Assembly: GCF_051400755.1 (NCBI RefSeq)
Contig: NZ_JBLFFL010000005.1
Location: 62,001-126,000, forward strand
DNA length: 64,000 bases
From: Parapedobacter sp051400755
Lineage (GTDB): Bacteria; Bacteroidota; Bacteroidia; Sphingobacteriales; Sphingobacteriaceae
Direction of reading: 5' to 3'
Part shown: piece by piece, positions 40,450 to 50,176 of the stretch
Position numbering within the stretch: position 1 is the first letter of the stretch
Layout of the letters: every line of letters begins with the position of its first letter
Translations under genes and position numbers: made by a program
The notes under the pieces: model-generated
What the model saw: the letters and a program-made list of their open reading frames with translations, nothing else
The model's database searches: none
Told to the model about the DNA's origin: nothing

Positions 40450-41973
40450 TTGTCAAGCAATAAAGCGATAGCGAAAAATACGGCCTACCTGTATGTCAGG
40501 ATGTTGTTCACCATGATCGTTGGGCTATATACGTCCCGGCTGGTGTTGGAAATCCTTGGTGTAGAGGATTATGGAATATATAGCGTTGTGGGTGGAATCG
40601 TATCATTATTTTTGTTTCTTAGCAGCACGATGGCTTCAGTTACTCAGCGTTTTTTTTCTATATCGCTGGTTCAAAACGATTTAGAAAAACTAAAAAGGAC
40701 TTTTTCGGTAAATTGGTTTATTTATGGAACAATTGCCGTCATCGCTTTTGTATTACTCGAAACTGTTGGCTTGTGGTTTGTGAATGAACATCTGAAAGCG
40801 CCAGCTGAGCGATTTGAATCCGTACGCTGGCTTTATCATTTTTCGGTATTAACCTTTATCGCAACTATTTTCACCACGCCTTTTATGGCTATTATTATTG
40901 CGCATGAGGATATGAAGATTTATGCGTATGTATCGATAGCAGACGTATTGCTTAAATTGGCCGTATTGTATTTACTGATGTATTTACCCTGGGATAAGCT
41001 GGAATTATATGGTATGTTGATTTTCGCGGTGTCTGTTATTAATACGGTTATTTATACCGTTATCTGCGTCCGTAAATACAGCGAGTGTCAGTTTCGGAAG
41101 TTTTATTGGGATAAAAGCATATTGTGTGAAACCCTATCATTTACTGGTTGGTCTTTGTTTGGCCAGGTTACGACAGTAATGCGCAACCAGGCAGTTACTA
41201 TTCTTTTAAATCAGGTTTTTAATCCAGTTGTAGTGGCGGCAAGAGCCATAGCAATGAATGTTACTTCTCAGATTAACCTGTTTTCTAATAATTTCAACGT
41301 CGGGCTTTATCCGCCTATTATCAAAGCGTATGCCGCCCCGGACAGCAAGAGGATGTTTTCGCTGATATTTATGGGGTCGAAGATGACTTTTTTCATGATG
41401 TGGGTGTTCGCATTGCCATTGTTCCTTGAAATGGATGTGATATTACATGTTTGGTTGAAGAACCCGCCGCCGGAAGCTGTGCTGTTTACGCAATTGGCAT
41501 TGGTGGAGGCGTTGATAACTTCTATAAGTTTACCGATCACCACTGCCGCCCGCGCACCAGGAAGAATGAAAACTTATGAATTGACACTTGGGTCTATTCA
41601 GATTGCCATTTTCTTTGTTTCCTGGTTAGTACTTGAATTGGAGACGGCGGCATATTCTGTTTTTATCGTTGCAGCGACCGCGAACTTAATTATGTTTGTT
41701 GTCCGGCTTATTTTTGTTAATACACTCATAGGCCTTCCGCTGAAATCATTTTTTGTGAAGGTGGCTTTCCCAATTTTTGCAATGGTGTTATTGTCCGCGA
41801 TACCATCATTTGCCGTTCATTTATTTATGCCTAAGGGATTATTGTTTACAACCACATCGGTTGTATTGAGTGCAATGTTTGCGATCATAAGTATGTATTT
41901 TGTTGGCATAAATAAATTGGAGCGTGAAAAAGTGCGGGGTATAATTGTAAGTAAGATCAATAGATTGTTCTGA
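40450..41973 (+). CDS. Wzx-type oligosaccharide flippase
   Basis: The 507-residue protein has about 12-14 membrane segments and the polysaccharide-export/MATE-like outline ('NTAYLYVRMLFTMIVGLYTS', 'RLVLEILGVEDYGIYSVVGG'). It would flip the undecaprenyl-linked repeat unit to the periplasm. The only start in frame with the conserved N-terminus is TTG 40450, immediately after a run of nine A; an in-frame stop precedes it at 40435. An ATG at 40409 would join the frame if the run had ten A (see findings). The gene begins the AT-richer part of the locus. Confidence 0.9.
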   Translation: MSSNKAIAKNTAYLYVRMLFTMIVGLYTSRLVLEILGVEDYGIYSVVGGIVSLFLFLSSTMASVTQRFFSISLVQNDLEKLKRTFSVNWFIYGTIAVIAFVLLETVGLWFVNEHLKAPAERFESVRWLYHFSVLTFIATIFTTPFMAIIIAHEDMKIYAYVSIADVLLKLAVLYLLMYLPWDKLELYGMLIFAVSVINTVIYTVICVRKYSECQFRKFYWDKSILCETLSFTGWSLFGQVTTVMRNQAVTILLNQVFNPVVVAARAIAMNVTSQINLFSNNFNVGLYPPIIKAYAAPDSKRMFSLIFMGSKMTFFMMWVFALPLFLEMDVILHVWLKNPPPEAVLFTQLALVEALITSISLPITTAARAPGRMKTYELTLGSIQIAIFFVSWLVLELETAAYSVFIVAATANLIMFVVRLIFVNTLIGLPLKSFFVKVAFPIFAMVLLSAIPSFAVHLFMPKGLLFTTTSVVLSAMFAIISMYFVGINKLEREKVRGIIVSKINRLF

Positions 41974-41974
41974 T

Positions 41975-43039
41975 ATGAAAGTTTTGGTTTTGGGCGGCAC
42001 CGGTGCAATGGGTATTCATTTAGTTCATCTCTTTTCAGAGGAAGGTGTGGAGGCCGTTGTTACATCCCGTACAGACCGGAGGTCTGAAGGGAAAATACGC
42101 TACGTGAAGGGAAATGCCCATGATATCGTGTTTCTTCAAACGATTTTAGAAGAAAAATGGGATGTAATTGTTGATTTTATGGTCTATACAACACCAGGCT
42201 TTAAAGAACGGGTTAATATATTGTTAGATGCTACATCCCAGTACGTTTTTCTGAGCTCTGCCCGAGTGTATGCTGGCTCTGACCAACCTGTTACCGAATC
42301 GTCGCCCCGGCTACTCGATGTTTCCGATGATCAGGAGTTCCTGTCGACCGACGAGTATTCACTGACAAAAGCCAAACAGGAAGATATACTGAGAAATTCA
42401 GGGAGGGAAAACTGGACGATCATCCGCCCTTACATTACCTACAGTGAGAATAGGTTACAGCTTGGGGTCTTGGAAAAGGAGGAATGGTTGTACCGGGCAT
42501 TGCATGGCCGGACTATTGTCTTTTCCTCGGATATTAACTCAAAAATGACAACGCTGACTTACGGGTTGGATGTGGCAAAAGGAATAATGGCGGTAACCGG
42601 TAAAAAGCAGGCGTTAGGAGAAACGTTTCATATAACAACGAAAAATTCAAATACCTGGGGTGATATATTGGCTATTTACTTAAAAGTATTAGAGAAACAC
42701 TTGGGGTATCGACCTAAGGTATTGTTGCAAAACCTGGACGATTTTTTAACATGTAAACCCGCTAAGTACCAAATACAATATGACAGGTTGTTTAACAGGA
42801 AATTTGATAATCAGAGCATTGATCAATACGTTAACACAGGTACTTTTACTGAAACACAATTTGGATTAAAAGCTTGTCTGGGGGAATTTTTGAAAAGCAT
42901 TGATTTTAAGGGTATAAACTGGAAAACTGAGGCGTTGAAAGATAGGGCAACTAAAGAATTTACCCCGTTAAATGAAATACCAGGAATCAAACAAAAAGCT
43001 TATTATTTAATTTATAGGTTTATTATAAAAAAAGCATAG
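41975..43039 (+). CDS. NAD-dependent epimerase/dehydratase (SDR), paired with the MenD-like enzyme
   Basis: The 354-residue extended SDR protein starts with 'MKVLVLGGTGAMGIHLVHLF' and has 'YVFLSSARVYAG' and 'DEYSLTKAKQEDIL' (Tyr-x3-Lys in YSLTK), then 'TIIRPYITYS'. The sugar or other substrate is unknown. It is 1 bp after the flippase stop and 21 bp before the ThDP enzyme gene. The two probably act on the same intermediate, perhaps reducing a keto group formed by the ThDP enzyme; this is inference. Confidence 0.85.
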   Translation: MKVLVLGGTGAMGIHLVHLFSEEGVEAVVTSRTDRRSEGKIRYVKGNAHDIVFLQTILEEKWDVIVDFMVYTTPGFKERVNILLDATSQYVFLSSARVYAGSDQPVTESSPRLLDVSDDQEFLSTDEYSLTKAKQEDILRNSGRENWTIIRPYITYSENRLQLGVLEKEEWLYRALHGRTIVFSSDINSKMTTLTYGLDVAKGIMAVTGKKQALGETFHITTKNSNTWGDILAIYLKVLEKHLGYRPKVLLQNLDDFLTCKPAKYQIQYDRLFNRKFDNQSIDQYVNTGTFTETQFGLKACLGEFLKSIDFKGINWKTEALKDRATKEFTPLNEIPGIKQKAYYLIYRFIIKKA

Positions 43040-43060
43040 TATATAAAAGTAAAGATTTTT

Positions 43061-44803
43061 ATGGAAAAGTATTATACAGACGAGAGTAACGCACTGATCG
43101 TTGTTGCATTACTAAAGGAACATGGTATCCGTAAGGTGATCGCATCACCTGGCTCTACAAACGTTGCTATCGTTGCAAATGTTCAAAATGACCCCTATTT
43201 CGAGGTGTATTCGTCAGCAGATGAACGTTCTGCAGCTTACATAGCCTGCGGCTTAGCCGCGGAGTCGGGTGAACCTGTGGTCATTAGTTGTACAGGAGCA
43301 ACTTCTTCGCGGAATTATTTGCCAGGTATGACCGAAGCTTACTACCGTAAGCTTCCAGTATTAGCTATAACCTCCTCGCAGATTTTTTCAAAGGTAGGGC
43401 ATCACGTAGCCCAGGTTATTGATAGGAGCGTAGTTCCCAGAGATGCTGCAAAATTAAGTATAGCACTTCCTGTAGTAAAAGACGAAGATGATGCTTGGGA
43501 ATGCGAGATCAAAGTGAATCGTGCCATTTTGGAACTAAAACGTCATGGAGGGGGACCAGTACACATTAATATTCCTACCACCTACGTTAGAACTTTTAAC
43601 ACAAGAGAACTGCCAAAGGTACGCGTAATTGACCGCATAACTGAAACGGGTAATTTCCCGCAACTACCTCAAGGAAAAATAGCGGTGTTCGTCGGATCAC
43701 ATTCCCATTGGACAAAGGAGCACACAGAGGTACTTGATAAATTTTGTGCATCAAATGATGCTGTTGTCTTTTGCGATCATACGAGCAATTATAAGGGTAA
43801 ATACCGCTTATTATATTCACTCGCTGCCAGCCAGAAGATGGTTGATTCGGCCATAACCAATTCAGATGTACTCATCTATATCGGTGAAATTACTGGTGAC
43901 TATTTTAGTATGCGGGTTGGAAAGAAACAGGTATGGCGGGTCAGTGAAGATGGTGAATTACGGGATACTTTTCGAAAGTTACGCTATGTTTTTGAAATGC
44001 CTGAGCAGACTTTCTTCAAACATTACACTAAGAGCGGTAACCAGACAGCTGATAGCTATTTAACGGCATGTAAAAATCTATTGAATACGCTTTATGGAAA
44101 AATACCTGAATTGCCGTTCTCAAATATTTGGTTTGCGTCTAAAATGGCCCATAGGATACCCGAAGGATCCAGAATCCATTTTGGCATTCTTAATAGTTTG
44201 CGTTCATGGAACTTTTTTGAACTCCCCGATTCCGTGCTGTCTGCATCGAATGTAGGTGGATTTGGTATCGATGGTAATGTGTCGTCCCTCATCGGAGCGT
44301 CGTTTGCCGATAGGAATAAACTATACTTTGGAGTGATCGGTGATTTAGCCTTTTTCTACGACATGAATGTCATAGGCAACAGGCATGTCGGTAATAATTT
44401 AAGGATCTTGGTGGTGAATAACGGAAAGGGAACGGAATTCAGATTAGGTGGCGTTCATCCAGTGTTTGAAAGAGACGAATATGCCGACGAGTATATTTCA
44501 GCGGCCGGGCATTATGGAAATAAATCTTCAGAACTTGTTAAGCATTATGCGCAGGATTTAGGATTTGAATATTTGAGTGCCGCCAATAAGCAAGAGTTTG
44601 AACAAGTTTATGAACGGTTTATCACGCCGGAAATTACGAAGCTTCCCATATTATTTGAGGTTTTCACAAACAGCTCAGAAGAGAACCAGGCACTGGAAAG
44701 CATGTTGAATATCGAAGAAAATTTGAAAGTAAAGGCAAAACAGGTAGCAAGAAAGATGTTGGGAAATAGCGCCGTTAATATCTTGAAAAAATTTGTAAAA
44801 TGA
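43061..44803 (+). CDS. Thiamine diphosphate-dependent enzyme, MenD-like
   Basis: The 580-residue protein has the three-domain ThDP fold. The catalytic Glu is E55 in 'SSADERSAAYIACGLA', as in MenD; 'ASPGSTNVAI' and 'CTGATSSRNYLPGMTEAYY' follow. The cofactor motif 'IGDLAFFYDMN...LRILVVNNGKGTEF' (about 425-460) is the MenD form GDL...NN. The length is like MenD (about 560), but no other menaquinone gene is near and the setting is sugar-nucleotide and transferase genes. It may add an acyl or 2-carbon unit to a sugar, as acetolactate-synthase-like YerE does in yersiniose synthesis, but the reaction is unknown. Confidence 0.88.
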   Translation: MEKYYTDESNALIVVALLKEHGIRKVIASPGSTNVAIVANVQNDPYFEVYSSADERSAAYIACGLAAESGEPVVISCTGATSSRNYLPGMTEAYYRKLPVLAITSSQIFSKVGHHVAQVIDRSVVPRDAAKLSIALPVVKDEDDAWECEIKVNRAILELKRHGGGPVHINIPTTYVRTFNTRELPKVRVIDRITETGNFPQLPQGKIAVFVGSHSHWTKEHTEVLDKFCASNDAVVFCDHTSNYKGKYRLLYSLAASQKMVDSAITNSDVLIYIGEITGDYFSMRVGKKQVWRVSEDGELRDTFRKLRYVFEMPEQTFFKHYTKSGNQTADSYLTACKNLLNTLYGKIPELPFSNIWFASKMAHRIPEGSRIHFGILNSLRSWNFFELPDSVLSASNVGGFGIDGNVSSLIGASFADRNKLYFGVIGDLAFFYDMNVIGNRHVGNNLRILVVNNGKGTEFRLGGVHPVFERDEYADEYISAAGHYGNKSSELVKHYAQDLGFEYLSAANKQEFEQVYERFITPEITKLPILFEVFTNSSEENQALESMLNIEENLKVKAKQVARKMLGNSAVNILKKFVK

Positions 44804-44924
44804 CAAACCGAACGGGAAAGAGAATATTTGCAGGTAATTAGTTCAAACATGTGTAAACTCTCTGATAATAATAGTAATGTAAATATTTCGTACCGTAGTT
44901 TTTGATAAGATAACTGAGTCAGAA

Positions 44925-45956
44925 ATGAGAGAACGTGATTATAGTTTTGATGTGTTAAGAGGCATAGCCATTTTGGGTGTGGTTTTCATTCATGTTACTA
45001 ATATAACCTACAAGGATAACTTGTCAGGGCTTAATTTTTATTTATGTGTGGCTTTAAAGCAAGCCGTTAATTTCTCAGTTCCCTTGTTTTTGTTTATCTC
45101 TGGATTCTTTATGGCTAAGAAGGAAGTCAAAGATTTTAATAGCTACAAGCGGTTTCTGTATAAGCAATTACCGAGAATTTTTATTCCATTTTTGGTTTGG
45201 AGTTCTTTTTATAGCGTTTTTAATTATTATCAAAATGGAGATATTCTTTCAGTATTTATAAATTTTATAACTTTTCAATCTACTGTTCCGTTTTATTTTA
45301 TCTGCCTGATAATTCAGTATTATATTTTACTTCCACTTATTGTGTATCTTGGAAAAAGTCTGAAAGGGGTAATGCTTTCTCTTATAGTTAGTTTGTTTTG
45401 TTGTCAGGTTGTAGAAATACTGCATTATAAGTTCTCTATAAACTTGCCATTAATTGTATATGCAGGGAATTTTTTAATGTGGTTGGTATTTCCCGTATTA
45501 GGGATTTATTTCAATAAAAATACGAAAAGTGAATACACGAAAAGTGAAATTCTATTGTGGGTTACTGTTGTTCTATATTTGGTTCAGCTTTTGCATACGT
45601 TCTGGCTTGCTAATAGTTATGAGGAACCAAAATTGGCTGCTGCCGCAGGTAAAATTAGTTCCTTCCTGTACTCGATTTCGGCCATCTTATTTTTGTATTC
45701 TATAAAGGAAAAGTTAAATAGAGGAATTTTTATGGTTAAAATGGGGTTAGCTTCATTTGGTATTTTTTTTTCACACATGCTTGTTCTAATGAGTATAGGA
45801 GTTATATTAAATAAGATAATTAGTTTGGAGGTTCAGCAACATGTAATCATACAGGTCGTTGAAACGATTACAATTGCAATACTTTGTTATTTATTTGGGA
45901 AAGTTAGTGTAAAAATACTTGGAAAAGAAAATGCAGCAAAATATTTAGGTTTCTGA
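44925..45956 (+). CDS. Acyltransferase-3 family membrane O-acyltransferase
   Basis: The 343-residue protein has about ten membrane segments. The family signature 'SFDVLRGIAILGVVFIHVTN' near the start contains the conserved Arg and His. It probably adds acetyl groups to the polysaccharide or its lipid-linked unit at the inner membrane, in the manner of OatA/WecH-type proteins. The DNA is strongly AT-rich. It is separated by 122 bp from the ThDP gene, the widest gap in this part of the locus. Confidence 0.88.
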   Translation: MRERDYSFDVLRGIAILGVVFIHVTNITYKDNLSGLNFYLCVALKQAVNFSVPLFLFISGFFMAKKEVKDFNSYKRFLYKQLPRIFIPFLVWSSFYSVFNYYQNGDILSVFINFITFQSTVPFYFICLIIQYYILLPLIVYLGKSLKGVMLSLIVSLFCCQVVEILHYKFSINLPLIVYAGNFLMWLVFPVLGIYFNKNTKSEYTKSEILLWVTVVLYLVQLLHTFWLANSYEEPKLAAAAGKISSFLYSISAILFLYSIKEKLNRGIFMVKMGLASFGIFFSHMLVLMSIGVILNKIISLEVQQHVIIQVVETITIAILCYLFGKVSVKILGKENAAKYLGF

Positions 45957-45970
45957 TACTAAAAAAAGAT

Positions 45971-47092
45971 ATGAAAATAGGGATAATGACTTTCTGGGAA
46001 TCCAAGAATAATTATGGTCAAATATTGCAGCTATTTGCGATGCAAAAGATTTTGAAGAAATTAGGGCACGACCCATTTTTGATTAAGTATTACAGGATTC
46101 CGGAGAAAAAGAAGATGCCATTAATCCAGAAATTGAGACCTGGTTATGTACTGCGGGTGATAAAGTACCGATTGAAACAATTGGTTAAGCAAGATCAGCA
46201 ACTCAATTTTGACGACAAGAGGGAGTTTGATGCTTTTAAAAGACAATTTCTTGTTTTTGGAGAACAAGATTATTTATCACTATTAAGTTTATATAACCAA
46301 CCACCTGTTGCAGATGCATATATAGCCGGGAGTGATCAGGTATGGAACAATTCATTTAGTGTCCCGGCAGAAGCATTTTTACTTGGTTTTGGCGGGTCGC
46401 ATATTCGTAAGATCGCTTATGCGGCAAGTTTTGGACAACCGGTGTTGAATGAAGAAACAGCTATTATTTTCAGGAAATATATTCACAATTTCACTGCGAT
46501 TGGCGTAAGGGAGGAAACGGGCGTGGATATCTGCCGTAGTCTGGGAACAGACCGTGCGCGTTGGGTTGTTGATCCTACACTTTTGTTCGATAAAGAAGAC
46601 TGGGCGGGATTGCTGCATCTGGGCGAGGAAACGCCCAAAGATACTATATTTATTTACACGTTGGGCAATAGCGAAATCAAGGACAAGGACAAGTTTATTG
46701 ATTATGCCAAAAACCTGACGGGTATTGGTGTTGTCCATGCTTCGGCAAATAACGATCCCTCGGGAACATACTGGCCAACGATTCCACAGTGGGTAAATAA
46801 CATTCGAAAAGCGAAACTGGTGATTACAACCTCATTTCATGGAATGGTATTCTGTTTAATTAACAATACCAATTTTATAGTCCTGCCAAATACAGGACAC
46901 GCGCAGGGTATGAACGAGCGCATTGTTAGCCTGCTTGATTTAGTAGGATTGAAAGATCATATGATGTCTTATTTTTCAAAACAGTCTTTCAATACAATCA
47001 TGAATAAGGATATCTCTTGGGGTGCTGTAAATGATATCCTCGCCAAGAAAAGAGGCGACTCCCTGGCTTTTTTAGAGAAAAGTCTTATTTAG
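45971..47092 (+). CDS. Polysaccharide pyruvyl transferase family protein
   Basis: The 373-residue protein matches the family that adds pyruvate ketals to sugars: 'MTFWESKNNYGQILQLFAMQ', 'AYIAGSDQVWNNSF', 'RKIAYAASFGQ', 'AIGVREETGVDICRSLG', 'WVVDPTLLF', and near the end 'LVITTSFHGMVFCLINNTNF'. Pyruvate groups give acidic charge to exopolysaccharides. The gene follows the acyltransferase by 14 bp and is in the same operon. Confidence 0.92.
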   Translation: MKIGIMTFWESKNNYGQILQLFAMQKILKKLGHDPFLIKYYRIPEKKKMPLIQKLRPGYVLRVIKYRLKQLVKQDQQLNFDDKREFDAFKRQFLVFGEQDYLSLLSLYNQPPVADAYIAGSDQVWNNSFSVPAEAFLLGFGGSHIRKIAYAASFGQPVLNEETAIIFRKYIHNFTAIGVREETGVDICRSLGTDRARWVVDPTLLFDKEDWAGLLHLGEETPKDTIFIYTLGNSEIKDKDKFIDYAKNLTGIGVVHASANNDPSGTYWPTIPQWVNNIRKAKLVITTSFHGMVFCLINNTNFIVLPNTGHAQGMNERIVSLLDLVGLKDHMMSYFSKQSFNTIMNKDISWGAVNDILAKKRGDSLAFLEKSLI

Positions 47093-47114
47093 ACGCTTTA
47101 ACCGATAAATTGTG

Positions 47115-48155
47115 ATGAAAATAGTGTTTGCTCCTGTAAACAGGGAAAATCCTTATCAACCCCAACTAATGAATTTGTTGTCTACACATGGCCATCAAGT
47201 CTGTGAGGGAAACAGGAGCCTGCGCCAATTTTTTAGATCAGCGGAGTTTACGGGGGCCGACATTATCCATTTCCATTGGTTCGAACCCTACATAATGGGT
47301 GGGAATAGGTTTAAAATGATTGTCAAAATTATAATTTTTCTTTTAAAACTGAAACAATTAAAGAAAACTAAAAAGTATTTTTGGACAGCACATAATTTCA
47401 AAAGCCACGAAAGTCGCTATCCTGAATTAGAAAAGATTTTTCTTAAGCGGTTTTTAAAACTTATAGATAAAATAAGTGTACACAACCTATTTACAAAGGA
47501 TAAGTTAATAAAAGAATTTAGAGTGGGCGCCGAAAAAATACACGTGATACCACATGCCAATTATATCGGCGCTTATCCTGCTGCCAGTGAAGCAGGTGCG
47601 TTGGCTTTGAAAAACCAATTAGGCATTGACAACAACAAACTTACTTTTATGTTTTTGGGTCATATAAGGCCTTATAAAGGCGTGTTAGATATAATAAGAG
47701 CATTTAAAGAATTAAGGTTGGATAATGCACAATTACTGATTTGTGGGAGTATTAGAATAAGGGAGGAGCAGTGTATAATCGAACAGGAGATTTTAGACAA
47801 AAATAATATCACCTTAGTGCCGAACTATATTGAAGATGCGGACATGAGTAACTACCTAGATTTGGCAGATGTCATGGTATATCCATATAAAAATATTTTG
47901 ACTTCCGGAGGCTTGCTTTTAGGTATGTCTTACAAGAAAGCCTGCATCGCATCGAACGTAGGGAGTATGCCAGAGTTTTTGGATGAGCAGTTTTTGTTCA
48001 GCGATTATGCGGATTTAAAGAATGTGATTAGGACAATCAGTTTTTATTCAAAAGAAGATTTAAAAAGGATAGGAGAAGCTAATTTTTCTGGGATTAAAGA
48101 TGATACTTGGGCTAAGATGGCTGAATTAACATCTAATTTGTACAATAAAACGTGA
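47115..48155 (+). CDS. Glycosyltransferase family 4 protein
   Basis: The 346-residue GT-B enzyme has an N-terminal acceptor domain ('DIIHFHWFEPYI', 'WTAHNFKSHESRYPELEKIF') and a C-terminal donor domain with 'FLGHIRPYKGVLDIIRAFKE' and 'DVMVYPYKNILTSGGLLLGM', 'ACIASNVGSMPEF', where the usual E-x7-E motif is weak. It transfers a sugar to the growing repeat unit; donor and acceptor are unknown. ATG 47115 is preferred over the GTG immediately before it. Confidence 0.88.
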   Translation: MKIVFAPVNRENPYQPQLMNLLSTHGHQVCEGNRSLRQFFRSAEFTGADIIHFHWFEPYIMGGNRFKMIVKIIIFLLKLKQLKKTKKYFWTAHNFKSHESRYPELEKIFLKRFLKLIDKISVHNLFTKDKLIKEFRVGAEKIHVIPHANYIGAYPAASEAGALALKNQLGIDNNKLTFMFLGHIRPYKGVLDIIRAFKELRLDNAQLLICGSIRIREEQCIIEQEILDKNNITLVPNYIEDADMSNYLDLADVMVYPYKNILTSGGLLLGMSYKKACIASNVGSMPEFLDEQFLFSDYADLKNVIRTISFYSKEDLKRIGEANFSGIKDDTWAKMAELTSNLYNKT

Positions 48156-48209
48156 AATACTGCGATGCATTAAGATCTTAAAATTCATTATGAAAAGGAA
48201 TTTGGCAGC

Positions 48210-49406
48210 ATGGTAAACGAATCATTACGTCAAACACATAACAAATACAGAAACGTGAATATCCTATTTGTAACAAGTTTTGGCACATTATATGGAGCAA
48301 ACAAGTCTTTGCTTAGTCTTTTAGTTCACTTAAAGAAATCGGGACAAAATGTGTATTTGCTTTCGCAACAAAATGGCCCATTAATAGCCGCGACAAGACA
48401 GCATGGTATCACCTGCAAAGTAATTCCTTACCGGATTGAGGTTGATAAATTAAAGCAACATTTCCTCAAAGGTTTTCTTAAATACCTCATTAATAAATCG
48501 ATATTATTTCTTAATGCAAGATATTTTAAAAGTCTGGATGTAGATTTGATCCACAGCAATTCGTCTACTATTTTCTTTGGAGCATATCTCGCTAATTATT
48601 TGGGAAAGCCTCATGTATGGCATATGCGAGAGTTCCTATACAATGATTACAAACTAGTTTATTCACTTGGAGAAAAGCATTTTATAAAGTGGGCAACAAA
48701 AGCGAATAAGATGATAGCGATAAGCCAATCGATTTATGATCAAAGGTGCCGTAATTATAAAAATGCTTTCGTTTTGTACAATGGAATTATTTCAGAGAAA
48801 GACACCATTAGTAAAGTTGATATCAAATCAAAGATTTTCAAATATAACTCGGATTTAATTTTCATTACGGTTGGCTTTTTAAGCGCTGAAAAAAATCAGC
48901 TTGAGGCAATTATAGCTTTTGAAGAATATCTCAAAAAAACCAGAGTAAGTAGCGACGAATTACATATCATTGGAGAGGGGGACTCGGCATATGAGTTCAA
49001 ACTCAAAGAGTATGTAAGGCGAAACAATTTGAGTGATCGGATCAAGTTTTTTGGCTATATTGATGATATTAGTTCATCGTACCGAAATTCAGATATCTTG
49101 CTAATGTGTTCTAGAAATGAAGCTTTAGGAAGAGTAACGATAGAAGCAATGACCCATGGGTGTCTTGTCGTCGGACACAATAGTTATGGCACTGCTGAAA
49201 TTATTAAAAACGAATATTCAGGTTTTTTATATTCGGACACAAATGAATTAGTACAGCAAATGATAATTTGTAAAAATGACGTGAATTTAAGGTATACTTT
49301 AATATTGCAGGCAGTAATTGAAGTAAAGCGGAATTTTACAATTGAGGCATATACAAAAAAAATCGAAGAGATTTATAAATCTGCTATAAATGGCACCGAA
49401 AGTTAG
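48210..49406 (+). CDS. Glycosyltransferase family 4 protein
   Basis: The 398-residue GT-B enzyme begins with 'NILFVTSFGTLYGANKSLLS' and has 'DLIHSNSSTIFFGAYLANYL', 'PHVWHMREF', then a donor domain with 'FITVGFLSAEKNQLEAIIAF', 'LHIIGEGDSAYEFKLKEYVR' and the E-x7-E region 'MCSRNEALGRVTIEAMTHGC'. The key Glu pair is intact. The gene overlaps the following GT2 gene by 17 bp, so they are coupled. Confidence 0.92.
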   Translation: MVNESLRQTHNKYRNVNILFVTSFGTLYGANKSLLSLLVHLKKSGQNVYLLSQQNGPLIAATRQHGITCKVIPYRIEVDKLKQHFLKGFLKYLINKSILFLNARYFKSLDVDLIHSNSSTIFFGAYLANYLGKPHVWHMREFLYNDYKLVYSLGEKHFIKWATKANKMIAISQSIYDQRCRNYKNAFVLYNGIISEKDTISKVDIKSKIFKYNSDLIFITVGFLSAEKNQLEAIIAFEEYLKKTRVSSDELHIIGEGDSAYEFKLKEYVRRNNLSDRIKFFGYIDDISSSYRNSDILLMCSRNEALGRVTIEAMTHGCLVVGHNSYGTAEIIKNEYSGFLYSDTNELVQQMIICKNDVNLRYTLILQAVIEVKRNFTIEAYTKKIEEIYKSAINGTES

Positions 49407-50157
49407 CATTATAACTGTTACTTTCAATTGTGAAAAAACAATCGCGGCCACAATTGAATCAATAGTAAATCAGACGTACGATAATATTGAGTACATCGTT
49501 GTTGATGGGAAAAGCACTGACAATACGTTGGCAGTAATTGACCAATACAAAGAGCACATCACTGTCATTGTAAGCGAAAAGGATATGGGAATTTATGACG
49601 CAATGAATAAGGGGGTCACGAAATCAACTGGTGATTTCGTTAATTTCATGAATGCTGGGGATATCTTTCGGGATGTTAATATAATAGAAACATTATTCAA
49701 TACACAGCAAATACATAAACACACAGAAATTCTAATTGGAGACGCAGTCGCAAAATTTAACGGATTTACCAAAATATATAGAGCAAAAAGTCCTTCTCGT
49801 TGGAATCCGATGCCTTTCAATCATCAAGCAAGTTTCGTAACTAGAGATTTGTTATGCCGATATCCGTTTTCATTACAATATAAGTTCTGTGCAGACAGAG
49901 ATTTTTTTATTCGCGCATTTCTAGGAGGGGCCAAATTTAAAGTTGTAAAAAAAGAAATAGCGGTAATAGATGCAATCGGATATAGTTCTACTCATGCTTA
50001 TCAAAGTGCTCTTGAATCGCTGGATATCTTATTAAAGAACAACTCTATTGGTAAGGATGAATATTATTTTAGAAAGTTAATGCTATGTATGAAAGAATTT
50101 GTTAGATCGCTTATTCCGAAGCGATTCATGAATTCCATATATAAAATTACGAAATAA
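49390..50157 (+). CDS. Glycosyltransferase family 2 protein
   Basis: The 255-residue GT-A enzyme has 'VSIITVTFNCEKTIAATIES', 'YIVVDGKSTDNTLAVI', 'SEKDMGIYDAMNKGVTKSTG' and 'FMNAGD' (DxD-like Asp region). 'YDAMNKG' marks the WcaA-like subgroup. The start ATG lies within the upstream GT4 gene. A membrane segment is not seen, so it acts at the cytoplasmic face on the lipid-linked unit. Confidence 0.92.
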   Translation: MAPKVSIITVTFNCEKTIAATIESIVNQTYDNIEYIVVDGKSTDNTLAVIDQYKEHITVIVSEKDMGIYDAMNKGVTKSTGDFVNFMNAGDIFRDVNIIETLFNTQQIHKHTEILIGDAVAKFNGFTKIYRAKSPSRWNPMPFNHQASFVTRDLLCRYPFSLQYKFCADRDFFIRAFLGGAKFKVVKKEIAVIDAIGYSSTHAYQSALESLDILLKNNSIGKDEYYFRKLMLCMKEFVRSLIPKRFMNSIYKITK

Positions 50158-50176
50158 TAAATTATTTATTTTGTCT

